The notes: generated by a model not told the origin, from the letters alone. A DNA stretch of 64,000 nt from Vibrio albus (GCF_003144035.1 NZ_QFWT01000002.1:186001-250000); one strand, 5' to 3'. Positions 27,300-38,785 are shown, numbered from the stretch's first letter. Made by a program: numbers and translations.

Positions 27300-28868
27300 T
27301 TAAGGAAGTTTCACATCAGCAAGGCTGTCTGAAGCCGGAACATTTTTCATTTCACCGGCAACGATTTCAGCCAGAGGGCCAAGGATAACTTGCAGGTTAT
27401 TTTCACCTAACTTCACAACACCTTTAGCACCCAGCTTTTTCAGTACTTCTTCATTTGCAATTGAACGGTCTTTCAATGTCAGACGCAGACGAGTGATACA
27501 CGCATCAATCGCTGTCAGGTTATCGTGACCACCCAGTGCTTTCAGGTATTGACGAGCCAGGTCACCTTTCTCAGTAACAACCTGAGGTTCACCAGCATCA
27601 CCTGTCTCGGTCTCCGTGTCTTCGCGACCAGGAGATTTCAGGTCGAAAGCGCGAATAGCGAAAGTAAATACGAAGAAGTAAAGAGCTGCGAAGCATAGAC
27701 CAATAACAAATAGCGTTACTGGTTTAGTTGCCAGACCCATATTCAGCAGGAAGTCGATAAGACCCGCAGAGAAGCCAAAGCCATGCAGCGCACCAAACAT
27801 ATTAGCCACAACCAGAGCCAGACCAGTAAACACAGCGTGCAGAGCGTACAGAGCCGGTGCCAGGAATACGAACATAAACTCTAGAGGCTCAGTAATACCT
27901 GTCAGGAACGAACAGAATGCTACAGAGAACAGCGCACCACCGATCTGATGACGTTTCTCAGCTGGTGCTGCAAAGTACATTGCAAGCGCCGCGCCTGGCA
28001 GACCAAACATCATGATAGGGAAGAAACCAGCCATAAAGATACCAGCGCCTTTATCACCACCAAAGAAGCGGTGTAGGTCACCAGTTTTCACTGTATCTGT
28101 GACTTCCTGAACAACAGTCGTAATTTCAGGCGTTACAGAGTTTGCAAACGTAAAGGTGTGCTCTTGACCAGCAACCAGAGTCTTAGCAAGGGCAGGGTCA
28201 ACACACAGCTGAGTTGCACCGTTAAGAGCAGGCATTGCTGATACGATAATTTCCTGACAGCTACCCATACCGAACCACATATATGAGTTCAGGACATGGT
28301 GCAGACCAACAGGGATAAGCGCACGGTTCAGAACACCATACACAAACTGGCCAATAGAACCAGATGTCGATACTGCATGAGCCAGAGCATCAAGACCACT
28401 CTGAATTCCAGGCCACACGATACCTGCAACACCACCAGCGATCAGTGCAAACAGGCCTGCCATGATAGGTACCAGACGTTTACCTGAGAAGAATGCCAAC
28501 CACTCCGGCAGACGTGTTGTGTGGAAGGCATTGTATGAGTGACCGGCAATAATACCAGCGATGATACCGCCAAAGAACGACATATTGATGTCAGCGTTAA
28601 TAGTTCCAGCAGTTGCAGTCAGAACGAAATAAGCAACAGCACCTGCGATACCAGCAGCTCCGGCACCGTCCTTAGAAAGGCCAACGGCAATACCCAGCCC
28701 GAACAGAAGTGGCAAATTACTGAAAATTGCACCACCAGCCTGGGCCATAAAAGGAATGTCTAAAAGGTCGCCCTGACCTAAACGTAAAAGAAGTGCCGCA
28801 ACCGGTAAGGTCGCGATAGGAAGCATGAGCGCTTTACCCAGCTTCTGTGCATATCCAAGAATATTCAC
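27300..28868 (-). CDS. nagE: PTS N-acetylglucosamine permease EIICB
   Basis: Inner-membrane permease that imports GlcNAc as GlcNAc 6-phosphate. The long EIIC domain (residues 1-390, many membrane segments, HHVLNSYMWF) is followed by EIIB with phospho-Cys in AIDACITRLRL. At 522 residues it lacks the C-terminal EIIA domain of E. coli NagE (648 residues), so it should use EIIA-Glc from crr. It diverges from nagBAC, with NagC- and CRP-type sites between. Confidence 0.96.
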   Translation of the reverse strand: MNILGYAQKLGKALMLPIATLPVAALLLRLGQGDLLDIPFMAQAGGAIFSNLPLLFGLGIAVGLSKDGAGAAGIAGAVAYFVLTATAGTINADINMSFFGGIIAGIIAGHSYNAFHTTRLPEWLAFFSGKRLVPIMAGLFALIAGGVAGIVWPGIQSGLDALAHAVSTSGSIGQFVYGVLNRALIPVGLHHVLNSYMWFGMGSCQEIIVSAMPALNGATQLCVDPALAKTLVAGQEHTFTFANSVTPEITTVVQEVTDTVKTGDLHRFFGGDKGAGIFMAGFFPIMMFGLPGAALAMYFAAPAEKRHQIGGALFSVAFCSFLTGITEPLEFMFVFLAPALYALHAVFTGLALVVANMFGALHGFGFSAGLIDFLLNMGLATKPVTLFVIGLCFAALYFFVFTFAIRAFDLKSPGREDTETETGDAGEPQVVTEKGDLARQYLKALGGHDNLTAIDACITRLRLTLKDRSIANEEVLKKLGAKGVVKLGENNLQVILGPLAEIVAGEMKNVPASDSLADVKLP

Positions 28869-28948
28869 CTTAAGTTCCCCCTATAGGAATTGTATTAGAT
28901 GCAGAAGACTTATTTCAGCCTTCCAATTTAGTCACCCTAAGTGTAAGA

Positions 28949-29057
28949 CTTTAATTTCGCTCCGCAAATTAAAGCCTTCCAAATCGTGATCGAAATCACC
29001 AGATAAACGCAATACTGACAGATTTTGCTAGCAAGATCATAAAAGTTATTTTATGAT
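28949..29057. promoter_or_regulatory. nagE-nagB control region: NagC-type and CRP-type sites
   Basis: Three sites are read. (1) CTTTAATTT at 28949-28957 and AAATTAAAG at 28966-28974, a perfect inverted repeat with an 8-bp centre, of NagC type (TTAATTT ... AAATTAA). (2) GTGATCGAAATCAC at 28986-28999, a good CRP core (GTGA-N6-TCAC). (3) ATCATAAAA (29036-29044) and TTTTATGAT (29049-29057), another perfect 9-bp inverted repeat, possibly a second NagC site. Two operators with CRP between would fit repression by looping across the divergent promoters. Confidence 0.7.
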
Positions 29058-29121
29058 TCGAAAAAACATAGTTCACAGTCTAAACTTTAACCAATTACAG
29101 AACGAGATTTGAGGTATCACA

Positions 29122-29925
29122 ATGAGATTAATCCCGCTAAACAACCCGCAAAACGTAGGCTTATGGTCAGCTCGCCACATTGTCAACACTATTAAGAAGT
29201 TCAGCCCAACAGCTGAACGCCCGTTTGTTCTTGGCCTGCCCACTGGCGGGACTCCTCTTAATACATACAAACACCTGATTGAACTTTATAAAGCAGGTGA
29301 AGTAAGTTTCGAGCACGTTGTTACTTTTAACATGGATGAATATGTCGGTCTTGATCCTGAGCATCCGGAATCTTATCGTTCTTTCATGTACAACAACTTC
29401 TTCAACCACGTTGATATTCAGGAAAAAAACATCAACCTGCTTAATGGTAATACTGACGATCATGAAGCAGAGTGCCAACGTTACGAAGACAAAATCAAGT
29501 CTTACGGAAAAATCAACCTATTCATGGGTGGTGTGGGTAACGATGGCCATATCGCATTTAATGAGCCGGCATCTTCTTTGTCTTCCCGTACGCGTATTAA
29601 AACACTTACGGAAGATACACGCATTGCAAACTCAAGATTTTTCGACGGAGATATCAGCCAGGTTCCTAAATATGCGCTGACTATCGGCGTCGGTACCCTT
29701 CTGGATGCCGAAGAAGTGATGATTCTCATCACTGGTCACAATAAGGCTCAGGCTCTGGAAGCGGCAGTTGAAGGTTCCGTAAACCATTTATGGACCGTCA
29801 CTGCGCTGCAACTGCATCCAAAATCCGTTATTGTATGTGATGAGCCCGCAACTCAGGAACTAAAAGTTAAAACCGTAAAATACTTCCAGGAACTGGAAGC
29901 TGAGAACATCAAAGATCTGAAATAA
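29122..29925 (+). CDS. nagB: glucosamine-6-phosphate deaminase
   Basis: Converts glucosamine 6-phosphate to fructose 6-phosphate and ammonia. Active-site features are [18 protein letters not shown] (catalytic Asp) and [14 protein letters not shown] with catalytic His and Glu. The length of 267 residues is normal. First gene of nagBAC; nagA follows after 15 bp. Confidence 0.98.
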   Translation: MRLIPLNNPQNVGLWSARHIVNTIKKFSPTAERPFVLGLPTGGTPLNTYKHLIELYKAGEVSFEHVVTFNMDEYVGLDPEHPESYRSFMYNNFFNHVDIQEKNINLLNGNTDDHEAECQRYEDKIKSYGKINLFMGGVGNDGHIAFNEPASSLSSRTRIKTLTEDTRIANSRFFDGDISQVPKYALTIGVGTLLDAEEVMILITGHNKAQALEAAVEGSVNHLWTVTALQLHPKSVIVCDEPATQELKVKTVKYFQELEAENIKDLK

Positions 29926-29940
29926 TAAGGATGCATCTCC

Positions 29941-31077
29941 ATGTATGCTCTAACGAACTGTACAATTTATACCGGCAGTGATGTGCTCTACAATCACGCA
30001 GCTATCATTGAAGATGGAATAATCCACTCAGTATGTCCTGAGTCTGATCTGCCCCAAAATATCACCACCCATAACTTGGGTGGTGCAAACCTGAGCCCTG
30101 GCTTTATCGATCTGCAGCTTAACGGCTGCGGTGGTGTGATGTTCAACGACGATATCACAGCCAGCGCACTGCAAACGATGCATGAGGCTAATCTCAAGTC
30201 TGGCTGTACCAGTTTCTTGCCGACACTGATAACCTCTTCAGATGAAAATATGCGTCAGGCTATTCAGGCTGCCCGTGAATATCATAATGACTATCAAAAT
30301 CAGTCTCTGGGGTTGCACCTTGAAGGCCCATACCTGAACGAAGCGAAAAAAGGCATTCACCAGCCTAAATATATTCGCCAGACTGATGACGATATGATCG
30401 ACTTTATTTGCGAAAATAAAGATATCATCGCTAAGGTTACACTAGCCCCGGAACAGAATAACCACCAGCACATTAATAAACTGCGTGATGCCGGTATTGT
30501 CGTATCTATCGGGCACACCAATGCCACCTACGCCGAAGCAAGAAAAGGGTTTGAATCGGGTATCTCATTTGCTACTCACTTGTTTAATGCAATGACACCG
30601 ATGACCGGTCGTGAACCTGGTGTTGTCGGTGCAATTTATGACACCCCTGATGTTTATGCCGGTATCATCGTTGACGGATTCCACGTTGATTACGCAAACA
30701 TACGCGTGGCCCATAAAATTAAAGGCGATAAGCTTATATTGGTGACGGATGCCACAGCTCCGGCTGGCGCTGATATGGATCACTTTATTTTTGTTGGTAA
30801 GAAAGTATATTACCGTGATGGCAAGTGTGTTGATGAAAACGGTACACTTGGTGGCTCGGCATTAACCATGATTGAAGCAATTCAGAATAGTGTCGAGCAT
30901 GTAGGTATCGCACTGGATGAAGCTTTACGAATGGCTACCTTGTACCCAGCCCGAGCAATTGGAGTGGATAACAAGTTAGGCCGCATCAGAACAGGTATGG
31001 TCGCAAACCTTACTGTATTTGACCGTGACTTCAATGTCCTTGCGACTGTAGTAAACGGACAGTACGAGCAAAAATAA
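29941..31077 (+). CDS. nagA: N-acetylglucosamine-6-phosphate deacetylase
   Basis: Amidohydrolase of 378 residues that removes acetate from GlcNAc 6-phosphate. The motifs are [25 protein letters not shown] (metal Glu), [10 protein letters not shown] and ATHLFNAM (metal His residues) and [10 protein letters not shown] (catalytic Asp). The C-terminus reads [18 protein letters not shown], as in the family. Two bases separate its stop from the nagC start. Confidence 0.97.
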   Translation: MYALTNCTIYTGSDVLYNHAAIIEDGIIHSVCPESDLPQNITTHNLGGANLSPGFIDLQLNGCGGVMFNDDITASALQTMHEANLKSGCTSFLPTLITSSDENMRQAIQAAREYHNDYQNQSLGLHLEGPYLNEAKKGIHQPKYIRQTDDDMIDFICENKDIIAKVTLAPEQNNHQHINKLRDAGIVVSIGHTNATYAEARKGFESGISFATHLFNAMTPMTGREPGVVGAIYDTPDVYAGIIVDGFHVDYANIRVAHKIKGDKLILVTDATAPAGADMDHFIFVGKKVYYRDGKCVDENGTLGGSALTMIEAIQNSVEHVGIALDEALRMATLYPARAIGVDNKLGRIRTGMVANLTVFDRDFNVLATVVNGQYEQK

Positions 31078-31079
31078 AT

Positions 31080-32300
31080 ATGAATGGCGGACAAATTGGT
31101 AATGTTGATTTAGTTAAGCAGCTGAATAGTGCAGCTGTCTACCGCTTAATTGATCAACAGGGCCCTATTTCCCGGATACAAATAGCGGATGTAAGTCAAC
31201 TGGCTCCCGCCAGCGTTACCAAAATAACCCGCCAACTGCTTGAACGCGGCCTCATAAAAGAGGTCGCTCAACAAGCATCTACCGGCGGAAGACGAGCAAT
31301 ATCCTTAACGACAGAAACAGAACCTTTTCACTCTATCGCCGTCCGTATCGGACGAGATTATATTCAGCTCAGTTTATTTACCCTTGGTGGTCAAGAGCTG
31401 GCAAGAACACAACACACTTTTAACTATTCTAATCAGACCGATCTTCTCGAAGGACTTATCAGACAAGTCCATGCCTTCATCAACGGCCATATCGATTCAA
31501 TCAAGCAACTGGTTGCCATCGGCATCGTTTTACCAGGCTTGGTAAACCCTGAAACGGGTGTCGTAGAATATATGCCTAATACCGATATCGATAACCTGGC
31601 CTTGGGCGATGTTGTCCGGGATGCCTTTGATATTGAATGCTACGTTGGTAATGACACACGAGGGATGGCGCTGGCAGAATACTTCTTCGGTGCCAGCCGG
31701 GATTGCCAGGATTCCATTCTGGTGAGTGTTCACAGGGGAACCGGCTCAGGCATCATCGTGAACGGCCAGGTATTTCTCGGATTCAACCGTAATGTCGGTG
31801 AAATAGGCCATATCCAGATTGATCCTCTTGGAGAACAGTGCCAATGCGGTAATTTCGGTTGTCTGGAAACCGTAGCAGCCAACCCGGCTATTTTGAAGCG
31901 TATCCGAACCCTACTGGACAAAGGCTATGAATCATCCTTGTCCGGTATAAAAAAGATTACCATGCAGGATGTGTGCGAACACGCATTAGAAGGTGACTCT
32001 CTGGCAAAAGAAAGTCTGGTCCGGGTAGGGAATGAACTCGGAAAAGTACTTGCTATCACCATCAACCTGTTTAACCCACAGAAGATTATCATTGCCGGGG
32101 ATATCAACCAGGCCAAAGAAATCGTCTACCCGGCTATCCGTCGGAATGTGGAGACTCAGTCACTGAAGACCTTCCATAGTAACTTACCTATCGTACCATC
32201 AGAACTGGAAGAGCAACCGACCATGGGGGCGTTTGCTATGGTTAAGCGCTCTATGCTAAATGGAGCCCTGCTACAAAAATTACTGGGAGACCAAGCTTAA
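31080..32300 (+). CDS. nagC: ROK-family repressor of GlcNAc genes
   Basis: 406-residue transcription factor. The N-terminal winged helix includes SRIQIADVSQLAPASVTKI. The ROK sugar-kinase-like domain has the zinc cluster CQCGNFGCLE. It represses nag genes and is released by GlcNAc 6-phosphate. In Vibrio NagC also affects chitin and fimbrial genes. Third gene of the nagBAC operon. Confidence 0.97.
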   Translation: MNGGQIGNVDLVKQLNSAAVYRLIDQQGPISRIQIADVSQLAPASVTKITRQLLERGLIKEVAQQASTGGRRAISLTTETEPFHSIAVRIGRDYIQLSLFTLGGQELARTQHTFNYSNQTDLLEGLIRQVHAFINGHIDSIKQLVAIGIVLPGLVNPETGVVEYMPNTDIDNLALGDVVRDAFDIECYVGNDTRGMALAEYFFGASRDCQDSILVSVHRGTGSGIIVNGQVFLGFNRNVGEIGHIQIDPLGEQCQCGNFGCLETVAANPAILKRIRTLLDKGYESSLSGIKKITMQDVCEHALEGDSLAKESLVRVGNELGKVLAITINLFNPQKIIIAGDINQAKEIVYPAIRRNVETQSLKTFHSNLPIVPSELEEQPTMGAFAMVKRSMLNGALLQKLLGDQA

Positions 32301-32350
32301 CAGGCTTCTTGTTTCCACCTTAATAAACCGGGTCTATTGCACCAACAAAG

Positions 32351-32384
32351 ATTAAAGGGGATACCAGTGGTGTCCCTTTAATTT
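32351..32384 (+). terminator. nagBAC operon terminator
   Basis: TTAAAGGG(G)ATACCA pairs with TGGTGTCCCTTTAA (one bulge, one G-U), then ATTTA. It lies about 50 bp past nagC. The remaining 180 bp to asnB are AT-rich and hold the asnB promoter; nothing else is recognised. Confidence 0.7.
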
Positions 32385-32564
32385 ATGGAAAAATGGTTAA
32401 CAAATAACTAAACATAGATAAAATTTAATAAATAACAGAAATATTAAATAATATTCACCACCTAGCCATTTTTATCATTTTTCCTGTAATAAAGTGGTTG
32501 CTTTTTTTAGTGAAAGTGGCAAATTTAACCCCATTAGCAGTTTACAGAATAGGATTTGTATTTC

Positions 32565-34229
32565 ATGTGTTCAATATTTGGCATCTTAGACATCAAGAGT
32601 GATGCAACTGCACTTCGTCCAGTCGCCCTGGAAATGTCTAAAAAACTTCGCCACCGTGGTCCGGACTGGTCTGGTATCTACTCTTCTGACAAAGCGATTC
32701 TGGCTCACGAACGCCTGGCTATCGTTGGTCTGAATAGTGGTGCTCAGCCTCTTTACAGTAAAGATAAAAAACACGTTCTTGCTGTAAACGGTGAGATTTA
32801 TAACCACAAAGAAATCCGTGCCAAATACGCTGACAAATATGAATTTCAGACAGATTCTGACTGTGAAGTTATTCTTGCTCTTTATCGTGAGCTGGGTGAA
32901 AACCTGCTGGAAGAGCTAAACGGTATCTTTGCATTCGTCCTGTATGATGAAGAAAAAGACGAATACCTGGTAGGTCGTGACCATATCGGTATCATTCCGC
33001 TGTATCAAGGTGTGGATGAACACGGTAACTTCTATGTTGCTTCAGAAATGAAAGCACTGGTACCGGTATGTAAAACAGTGAGTGAATTCCCTCCAGGCTC
33101 TTTCTACAGTTCAAAAACTGAAGAACCACAACGGTACTATCTACGTGACTGGATGGAATATGAGGCGGTTTCAGAGAACCCGACCAGCAAAGAAGATCTG
33201 ACTCAGGCTCTGGAAGACGCTGTAAAACGCCAACTGATGACTGATGTGCCATACGGTGTGTTACTTTCTGGTGGCTTAGATTCATCTATCACTTCAGCGG
33301 TAGCAAAACGTTTTGCTGCTATGCGTATCGAAGATGACGAAAAATCAACAGCCTGGTGGCCTCAACTGCACTCATTTGCTGTTGGCCTGGAAGGTGCTCC
33401 GGATCTTAAAGCCGCTCGTGAAGTTGCGGACAAGCTGGGTACAGTACACCATGAAATGACTTATACCGTTCAGGAAGGTCTGGATGCGATTCGTGATGTT
33501 ATCTACCATATTGAAACTTATGATGTAACAACTATTCGTGCCTCTACCCCAATGTTCCTGATGGGACGTAAGATCAAAGCAATGGGTATCAAGATGGTAC
33601 TGTCTGGTGAAGGTGCTGACGAAATCTTCGGTGGTTACCTGTACTTCCACAAAGCACCAAACGCTCGTGAATTCCACGAAGAGACCGTGCGTAAGTTACG
33701 GGCCCTGAACATGTTTGACTGTGCCCGTGCCAACAAGTCTCTTGCAGCATGGGGTGTTGAAGGTCGCGTTCCGTTCCTGGATAAAGAGTTTATTGATGTC
33801 GCAATGCGTCTGAACCCGAAAGATAAAATGTGCGGCAACGGTAAGATGGAAAAACACATTCTGCGTGAATGTTTCGAACATTACCTGCCAGACTCTATCG
33901 CATGGCGTCAGAAAGAACAGTTCTCTGATGGTGTAGGCTATAGCTGGATCGATTCTTTAAAAGAAGTCGCTGAAGCGAAAGTGACCGATCAACAGATGGA
34001 AACTGCTCAGTACCGCTTCCCATACAATACCCCAACAACCAAAGAAGGGTATGTATACCGTGAGATCTTTGAAGAGCTATTCCCGCTGGAATCTGCTGCT
34101 AAATGTGTTCCTGGCGGACCATCAGTAGCATGTTCAACGGCAAAAGCCGTTGAGTGGGATGAAGCATTTAAGAACATGATCGACCCATCTGGTCGTGCGG
34201 TTCAGTCTGTGCACAATGAAGCGTACTAG
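32565..34229 (+). CDS. asnB: asparagine synthetase B (glutamine-hydrolysing)
   Basis: Makes asparagine from aspartate with glutamine and ATP. The mature protein begins with the catalytic N-terminal Cys (MCSIFGILDIKSD). The glutaminase half is followed by the synthetase half with PP-loop SGGLDSS. The start at 32565 leaves Cys as residue 2, with AGGA 10 nt upstream; the ATG three codons earlier would destroy the active site. 554 residues. Its TAG stop lies in repeat copy C. Confidence 0.97.
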   Translation: MCSIFGILDIKSDATALRPVALEMSKKLRHRGPDWSGIYSSDKAILAHERLAIVGLNSGAQPLYSKDKKHVLAVNGEIYNHKEIRAKYADKYEFQTDSDCEVILALYRELGENLLEELNGIFAFVLYDEEKDEYLVGRDHIGIIPLYQGVDEHGNFYVASEMKALVPVCKTVSEFPPGSFYSSKTEEPQRYYLRDWMEYEAVSENPTSKEDLTQALEDAVKRQLMTDVPYGVLLSGGLDSSITSAVAKRFAAMRIEDDEKSTAWWPQLHSFAVGLEGAPDLKAAREVADKLGTVHHEMTYTVQEGLDAIRDVIYHIETYDVTTIRASTPMFLMGRKIKAMGIKMVLSGEGADEIFGGYLYFHKAPNAREFHEETVRKLRALNMFDCARANKSLAAWGVEGRVPFLDKEFIDVAMRLNPKDKMCGNGKMEKHILRECFEHYLPDSIAWRQKEQFSDGVGYSWIDSLKEVAEAKVTDQQMETAQYRFPYNTPTTKEGYVYREIFEELFPLESAAKCVPGGPSVACSTAKAVEWDEAFKNMIDPSGRAVQSVHNEAY

Positions 34230-34255
34230 AGACTACTAGAGACTACTATAGAGAC
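34224..34255. repeat. short CTAGAGAC repeat, copy C, overlapping the asnB stop
   Basis: Two perfect tandem copies of TACTAGAGAC (34224-34243) are followed by TACTATAGAGAC (34244-34255). The first TAG is the stop codon of asnB. The unit is like the TAGAAAC array and the CTAGAGACTA words of copy D. Confidence 0.75.
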
Positions 34256-34256
34256 T

Positions 34257-34296
34257 AAAAAGCCTACCACTGATACTGTCAGATGGTAGGCTTTTT
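34257..34296 (+). terminator. asnB terminator
   Basis: AAAAAGCCTACCA (34257-34269) pairs with TGGTAGGCTTTTT (34284-34296), a 13-bp stem with T-run. It may also serve convergent rfaH. Confidence 0.9.
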
Positions 34297-34336
34297 GTTT
34301 AAGGAGGTTCAGCCGATAGAAACGGAGCAGACTTTC

Positions 34337-34834
34337 TTATTTCAGTTCAATATTTTTATTATCTACACTGACCGGAACAGTCTGGTTTATCAGCTTAATC
34401 AAGAGAATAGAACGCTTTTCTCCATCGGCTTCATGATACAGGGCCTCGATACCAGAGAACTGCCCCTCTTTGATTTCAACACTCTGACCTTTCTCTGGCA
34501 GGAAGCCCATCACCGGTGTCTCTCCGGCTTCTTCATGCAACTTCAGTTCTTGAACTAATTCACCACGCACTTCCTGCGGATACCGTCCCAGGCGAATAAA
34601 GTCCACGACACCCCGTGTAGAGCGAATGGTCGTAAATGACGGTCCTTCTTCATAATCAAAGTATACAAAGACATAGGACGGGAACAGTGGTTCACAAACC
34701 GTTTGTCGCTTACCCCTGACGATTTTTTCCACTTCAATTTCAGGGTAATAACATTCAACTCCCTGATTTTCCAGATGACTTTTAGCCCGGCTCTGGTCTC
34801 CCCGTTTACAATAAAGTAAATACCAACGTTTCAT
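34337..34834 (-). CDS. rfaH: transcription elongation/antitermination factor RfaH
   Basis: NusG paralogue of 165 residues that is recruited by ops elements and lets RNA polymerase read long LPS, capsule or virulence operons. The N-terminal NGN domain (WYLLYCKRGDQSRAKSHLEN, then PLFPSYVFVYFD) and C-terminal KOW-like domain (MGFLPEKGQSVEIKEGQFSG) are both present. The CTD is the part that switches between helical and barrel folds. Confidence 0.95.
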   Translation of the reverse strand: MKRWYLLYCKRGDQSRAKSHLENQGVECYYPEIEVEKIVRGKRQTVCEPLFPSYVFVYFDYEEGPSFTTIRSTRGVVDFIRLGRYPQEVRGELVQELKLHEEAGETPVMGFLPEKGQSVEIKEGQFSGIEALYHEADGEKRSILLIKLINQTVPVSVDNKNIELK

Positions 34835-34905
34835 TATGACTTCTTTGTTATAGATAAATCTCAGAGATATGTTACAGGGGATAATCAGTAATTGGAAAAT
34901 TTCTC

Positions 34906-35859
34906 TTAATCTTTTGTGATAAGATTGGCCATCATCTCAATATGCGCATCATCATCGTTCAGGCACGGCACGTAATGAAAAATTTTCCCACCAGCATGGG
35001 TAAATACAGACTTACACTCCTCGGCCACTTCCTCCAGTGTTTCCAGGCAATCAACTGAAAATGCAGGAGTGACCACATTCAAATGCTTGATACCCTCTTC
35101 CGGCATGGATTCCAGCCGCTTATCGGTATAAGGCTTTATCCACTCTTCTCTGCCAAAACGGGACTGATAACTCATACCTATCTGCTTCTCCGTCAAATCC
35201 AGTTCAACAGACAGTAAATGCGTTGTCTCGACACAATGTTGAGGGTAAATATCGCCGTTATCAGCATAACGCTGGGGAATACCGTGATAAGAACAGAGAA
35301 GAAAGTCTCCCTGGCCTTCTCTCTCCCACTGTTGCCTGACGGTCTTTGCCAGCGCTTTAATATACAAAGGGTGATCATGATAGCTGTTAATGAACGTCCA
35401 CTCAGGCTTGGTTTCCAGTTTACCCAGAGCCTTTTCTAAAGCATCTTCTACCGCACCAGTAGTCGTGCCTGAATACTGAGGAAAAAGAGGCAGTACCGTA
35501 ATATCGGTCACACCTCTTTGCATCAGAGCCTGAATACCGGACAGTATGGATGGGTTACCATAAGTCATCCCCAGCTCTACAGGCAGAGTCAGCTTTTTTT
35601 CCAGCTTTTCTTTCTGGCGACGAGAGTAAACCAGTAGAGGCGATCCCTCATCCATCCAGATCTGCTGGTATTTTTCAGCCACTTTTGGTGACCGGCGAGG
35701 CAAAATAATTCCATGCAGCACGGGGCACCAGATCCAACGGGTTAAGTCCACGACCCGGTGATCATGCAGAAACTGACTTAAGAACCGTTTGACTGCCGGA
35801 GCGGTTGGCTCATCCGGCGTCCCAAGATTAACTAATAGGATACCTTTGTTTTTATTCAT
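34906..35859 (-). CDS. hemH: ferrochelatase
   Basis: Inserts Fe2+ into protoporphyrin IX, the last step of haem synthesis, at the inner face of the membrane. The catalytic His is in [10 protein letters not shown] and the conserved Glu in [24 protein letters not shown] opens the protein. 317 residues, as in E. coli (320). The gene lies between rfaH and adk on the same strand. Confidence 0.97.
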   Translation of the reverse strand: MNKNKGILLVNLGTPDEPTAPAVKRFLSQFLHDHRVVDLTRWIWCPVLHGIILPRRSPKVAEKYQQIWMDEGSPLLVYSRRQKEKLEKKLTLPVELGMTYGNPSILSGIQALMQRGVTDITVLPLFPQYSGTTTGAVEDALEKALGKLETKPEWTFINSYHDHPLYIKALAKTVRQQWEREGQGDFLLCSYHGIPQRYADNGDIYPQHCVETTHLLSVELDLTEKQIGMSYQSRFGREEWIKPYTDKRLESMPEEGIKHLNVVTPAFSVDCLETLEEVAEECKSVFTHAGGKIFHYVPCLNDDDAHIEMMANLITKD

Positions 35860-35903
35860 TCTAATTCAGCCCCTATACTCGTATAAAAATGCTCCGATAT
35901 AAA

Positions 35904-35928
35904 AAAAGCGCCCCTTTCGGGTCGCTTT
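35904..35928 (-). terminator. adk terminator
   Basis: AAAGCG-CCC and GGG-CGCTTT stem with TTTC loop and one mismatch, then a T-run on the minus strand, 36 bp past the adk stop. Confidence 0.85.
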
Positions 35929-35963
35929 AACTATAACAAACTTAACCAGTTTTTCCTGACAAA

Positions 35964-36722
<759 letters not shown>

Positions 36723-36733
36723 TCAAGAAATTC

Positions 36734-36765
36734 AAGCCCGCGATTCTATCACAGAATGCGGGCTT
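36734..36765 (-). terminator. htpG terminator
   Basis: AAGCCCGC / GCGGGCTT outer stem, extended by ATTCT / AGAAT inside. It lies about 70 bp beyond the htpG stop, with the 21-bp direct repeats between. Confidence 0.65.
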
Positions 36766-36777
36766 TGCTTATACCAC

Positions 36778-36819
36778 TTTACTTACATCCGTAGGTAATT
36801 TACTTACATCCGTAGATAA
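36778..36819. repeat. two-copy 21-bp direct repeat after htpG
   Basis: The unit TTTACTTACATCCGTAG plus GTAA or ATAA is present twice back to back (36778-36798 and 36799-36819), differing at one base. It is in the 3' untranslated part of htpG. Confidence 0.85.
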
Positions 36820-36835
36820 ATAGATAAAACCGTCA

Positions 36836-38737
36836 TTACTTGTTCAACAGTTGGTTGATTGCACCAACAAATTGAGTCGGATCTTCCAGAGAGCCTCGTT
36901 CTGCCAACATCGCCTGACCCAGAAGAACCTCGACCCAACGGCCAAAGGCTTCTTCGTCAGCTTCATCGGCCATACGCTTCACCAGAGCATGATCCGGGTT
37001 AATCTCAAAGATGTATTTAACCTGAGGTGCTTCCTGACCTGCGGCTTCCAACAGCTTGGCCATCTGCGTGCCCATTTCAAAATCATCGGTCACAACCACA
37101 GCCGGTGTACTCGCCAGCTTAAAGGTGGTGCGAACCTCTTTCACCCGGTCACCCAAGTAGGTTTTGGTGCGCTCAACAACAGACTTAAACTCTTCCTCAG
37201 TCTCTTTGTGCTTTTCTTTTTCAGCTTCGTCTTCGAACTGGCTCAGATCCAGGCCCGCTTTAGTAATAGACTGGAATTGTTTACCATCGAATTCGGTCAG
37301 GTAGTTCATCAGCCATTCATCAATGCGATCGTACATCAGAATAACTTCAATACCTTTGGCTCGGAACTGTTCCAGGTGCGGACTGTTTTTCGCCGCGGCA
37401 TAGCTGTCCGCTGTCAGGTAATAGATCTTATCCTGACCGTCTTTCATACGTTCGATATAAGACGCCAGAGAAACCGACTGCTCGGGTGAATCCGTTTCGG
37501 TTGAGGCAAAACGCAGCAGGCCGGCCACTTTCTCTTTATTAGAAAAGTCTTCGGCAGGGCCTTCTTTCATCACCAGACCGAACTCTTTCCAGAATGACTG
37601 ATATTTTTCTTCGTCATTCTTGGCCATACGCTCAAGCGTCGTCAGTACGCGCTTAGTACAAGCACTACGCAGAGACTGAGTCACCTTATTGTCCTGCAGA
37701 ATTTCACGTGACACGTTCAGAGGCAGGTCGTTGGAATCTATCAGGCCACGCACGAAGCGCAGGTAGCTTGGCATAAACTGTTCTGCATCATCCATAATGA
37801 ATACACGCTGCACATACAGCTTCAGACCACTCTTATGGTCACGATTCATCATATCCCACGGTGCTTTTGAAGGAATGTAAAGCAGGCTGGTATAGTCATT
37901 TTTACCTTCAACACGGTTATGACTCCACACCAGAGGCTCAGCAAAATCATGAGAAACGTGCTTATAGAATTCTTTATATTCTTCTTCGTCGATCTCTGAT
38001 TTATTACGGGTCCAAAGTGCCTGAGCTTTATTAATCTGCTCCCACTTACCCTCTTCTTTTTCATTTCCCTCTTCATCTTTCTCTTTGGTCCAGATAGAAA
38101 CAGGGATACCAATATGGTCAGAGTATTTGCTGACAACATCGCGCAGACGCCAGTCCGACAGGAAGTCCAGGGCATCTTCCCGCATATGCAGGATAATCTC
38201 CGTACCACGGGAATCTTTACTGATGTCTTCGACGGTATATTCACCTTCACCGCTCGAGTGCCACTGCACCGCCTGATCAGCTGTCAAACCGGCGGCACGA
38301 GTACGCACGGTAACGGCATCGGCAACAATAAATGCAGAGTAAAAACCGACCCCGAACTGACCAATAAGCTGAGAGTCTTTACTCTGATCTTCTGACAACT
38401 TAGCAAAGAAATCGGCAGTACCCGACTTCGCGATAGTGCCCAGATGTTCAATCACATCTTCGCGGGTCATACCAATACCATTATCAGATACAGTCAGTGT
38501 CTTAGCATCCGAATCAAAGGAGAGCTTAACACCCAGATCAGCCTGACCTTCATACAGTTCAGGGTTTGATAGAGCCTGAAAACGTAACTTATCTGCTGCA
38601 TCAGATGAGTTAGAAATAAGCTCGCGAAGAAAAATTTCTTTGTTTGAGTACAGAGAGTGGATCATCAGGTGAAGAAGTTGTTTTACTTCTGACTGGAATC
38701 CTCGGGTCTCTTTATTGAAAGTTGCTGTTTCGCTCAT
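36836..38737 (-). CDS. htpG: chaperone HtpG (Hsp90)
   Basis: ATP-dependent Hsp90 chaperone of 633 residues. The GHKL ATPase motifs are [34 protein letters not shown] and [15 protein letters not shown]. Middle and dimerisation domains follow, with the normal bacterial length. It diverges from toxRS, the classical Vibrio arrangement. Confidence 0.98.
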   Translation of the reverse strand: MSETATFNKETRGFQSEVKQLLHLMIHSLYSNKEIFLRELISNSSDAADKLRFQALSNPELYEGQADLGVKLSFDSDAKTLTVSDNGIGMTREDVIEHLGTIAKSGTADFFAKLSEDQSKDSQLIGQFGVGFYSAFIVADAVTVRTRAAGLTADQAVQWHSSGEGEYTVEDISKDSRGTEIILHMREDALDFLSDWRLRDVVSKYSDHIGIPVSIWTKEKDEEGNEKEEGKWEQINKAQALWTRNKSEIDEEEYKEFYKHVSHDFAEPLVWSHNRVEGKNDYTSLLYIPSKAPWDMMNRDHKSGLKLYVQRVFIMDDAEQFMPSYLRFVRGLIDSNDLPLNVSREILQDNKVTQSLRSACTKRVLTTLERMAKNDEEKYQSFWKEFGLVMKEGPAEDFSNKEKVAGLLRFASTETDSPEQSVSLASYIERMKDGQDKIYYLTADSYAAAKNSPHLEQFRAKGIEVILMYDRIDEWLMNYLTEFDGKQFQSITKAGLDLSQFEDEAEKEKHKETEEEFKSVVERTKTYLGDRVKEVRTTFKLASTPAVVVTDDFEMGTQMAKLLEAAGQEAPQVKYIFEINPDHALVKRMADEADEEAFGRWVEVLLGQAMLAERGSLEDPTQFVGAINQLLNK

Positions 38738-38776
38738 TTTTACTCCATGAGTTTTCTCATATCAAAGCCATCATTT

Positions 38777-38785
38777 TATATGGGG
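38777..38785 (-). promoter_or_regulatory. possible sigma-32 -10 element for htpG
   Basis: The minus strand reads CCCCATATA 40-48 nt upstream of the htpG start, matching the heat-shock -10 (CCCCATNTA). No good CTTGAA -35 is seen at the proper distance, only a T-run, so support is partial. Confidence 0.4.
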
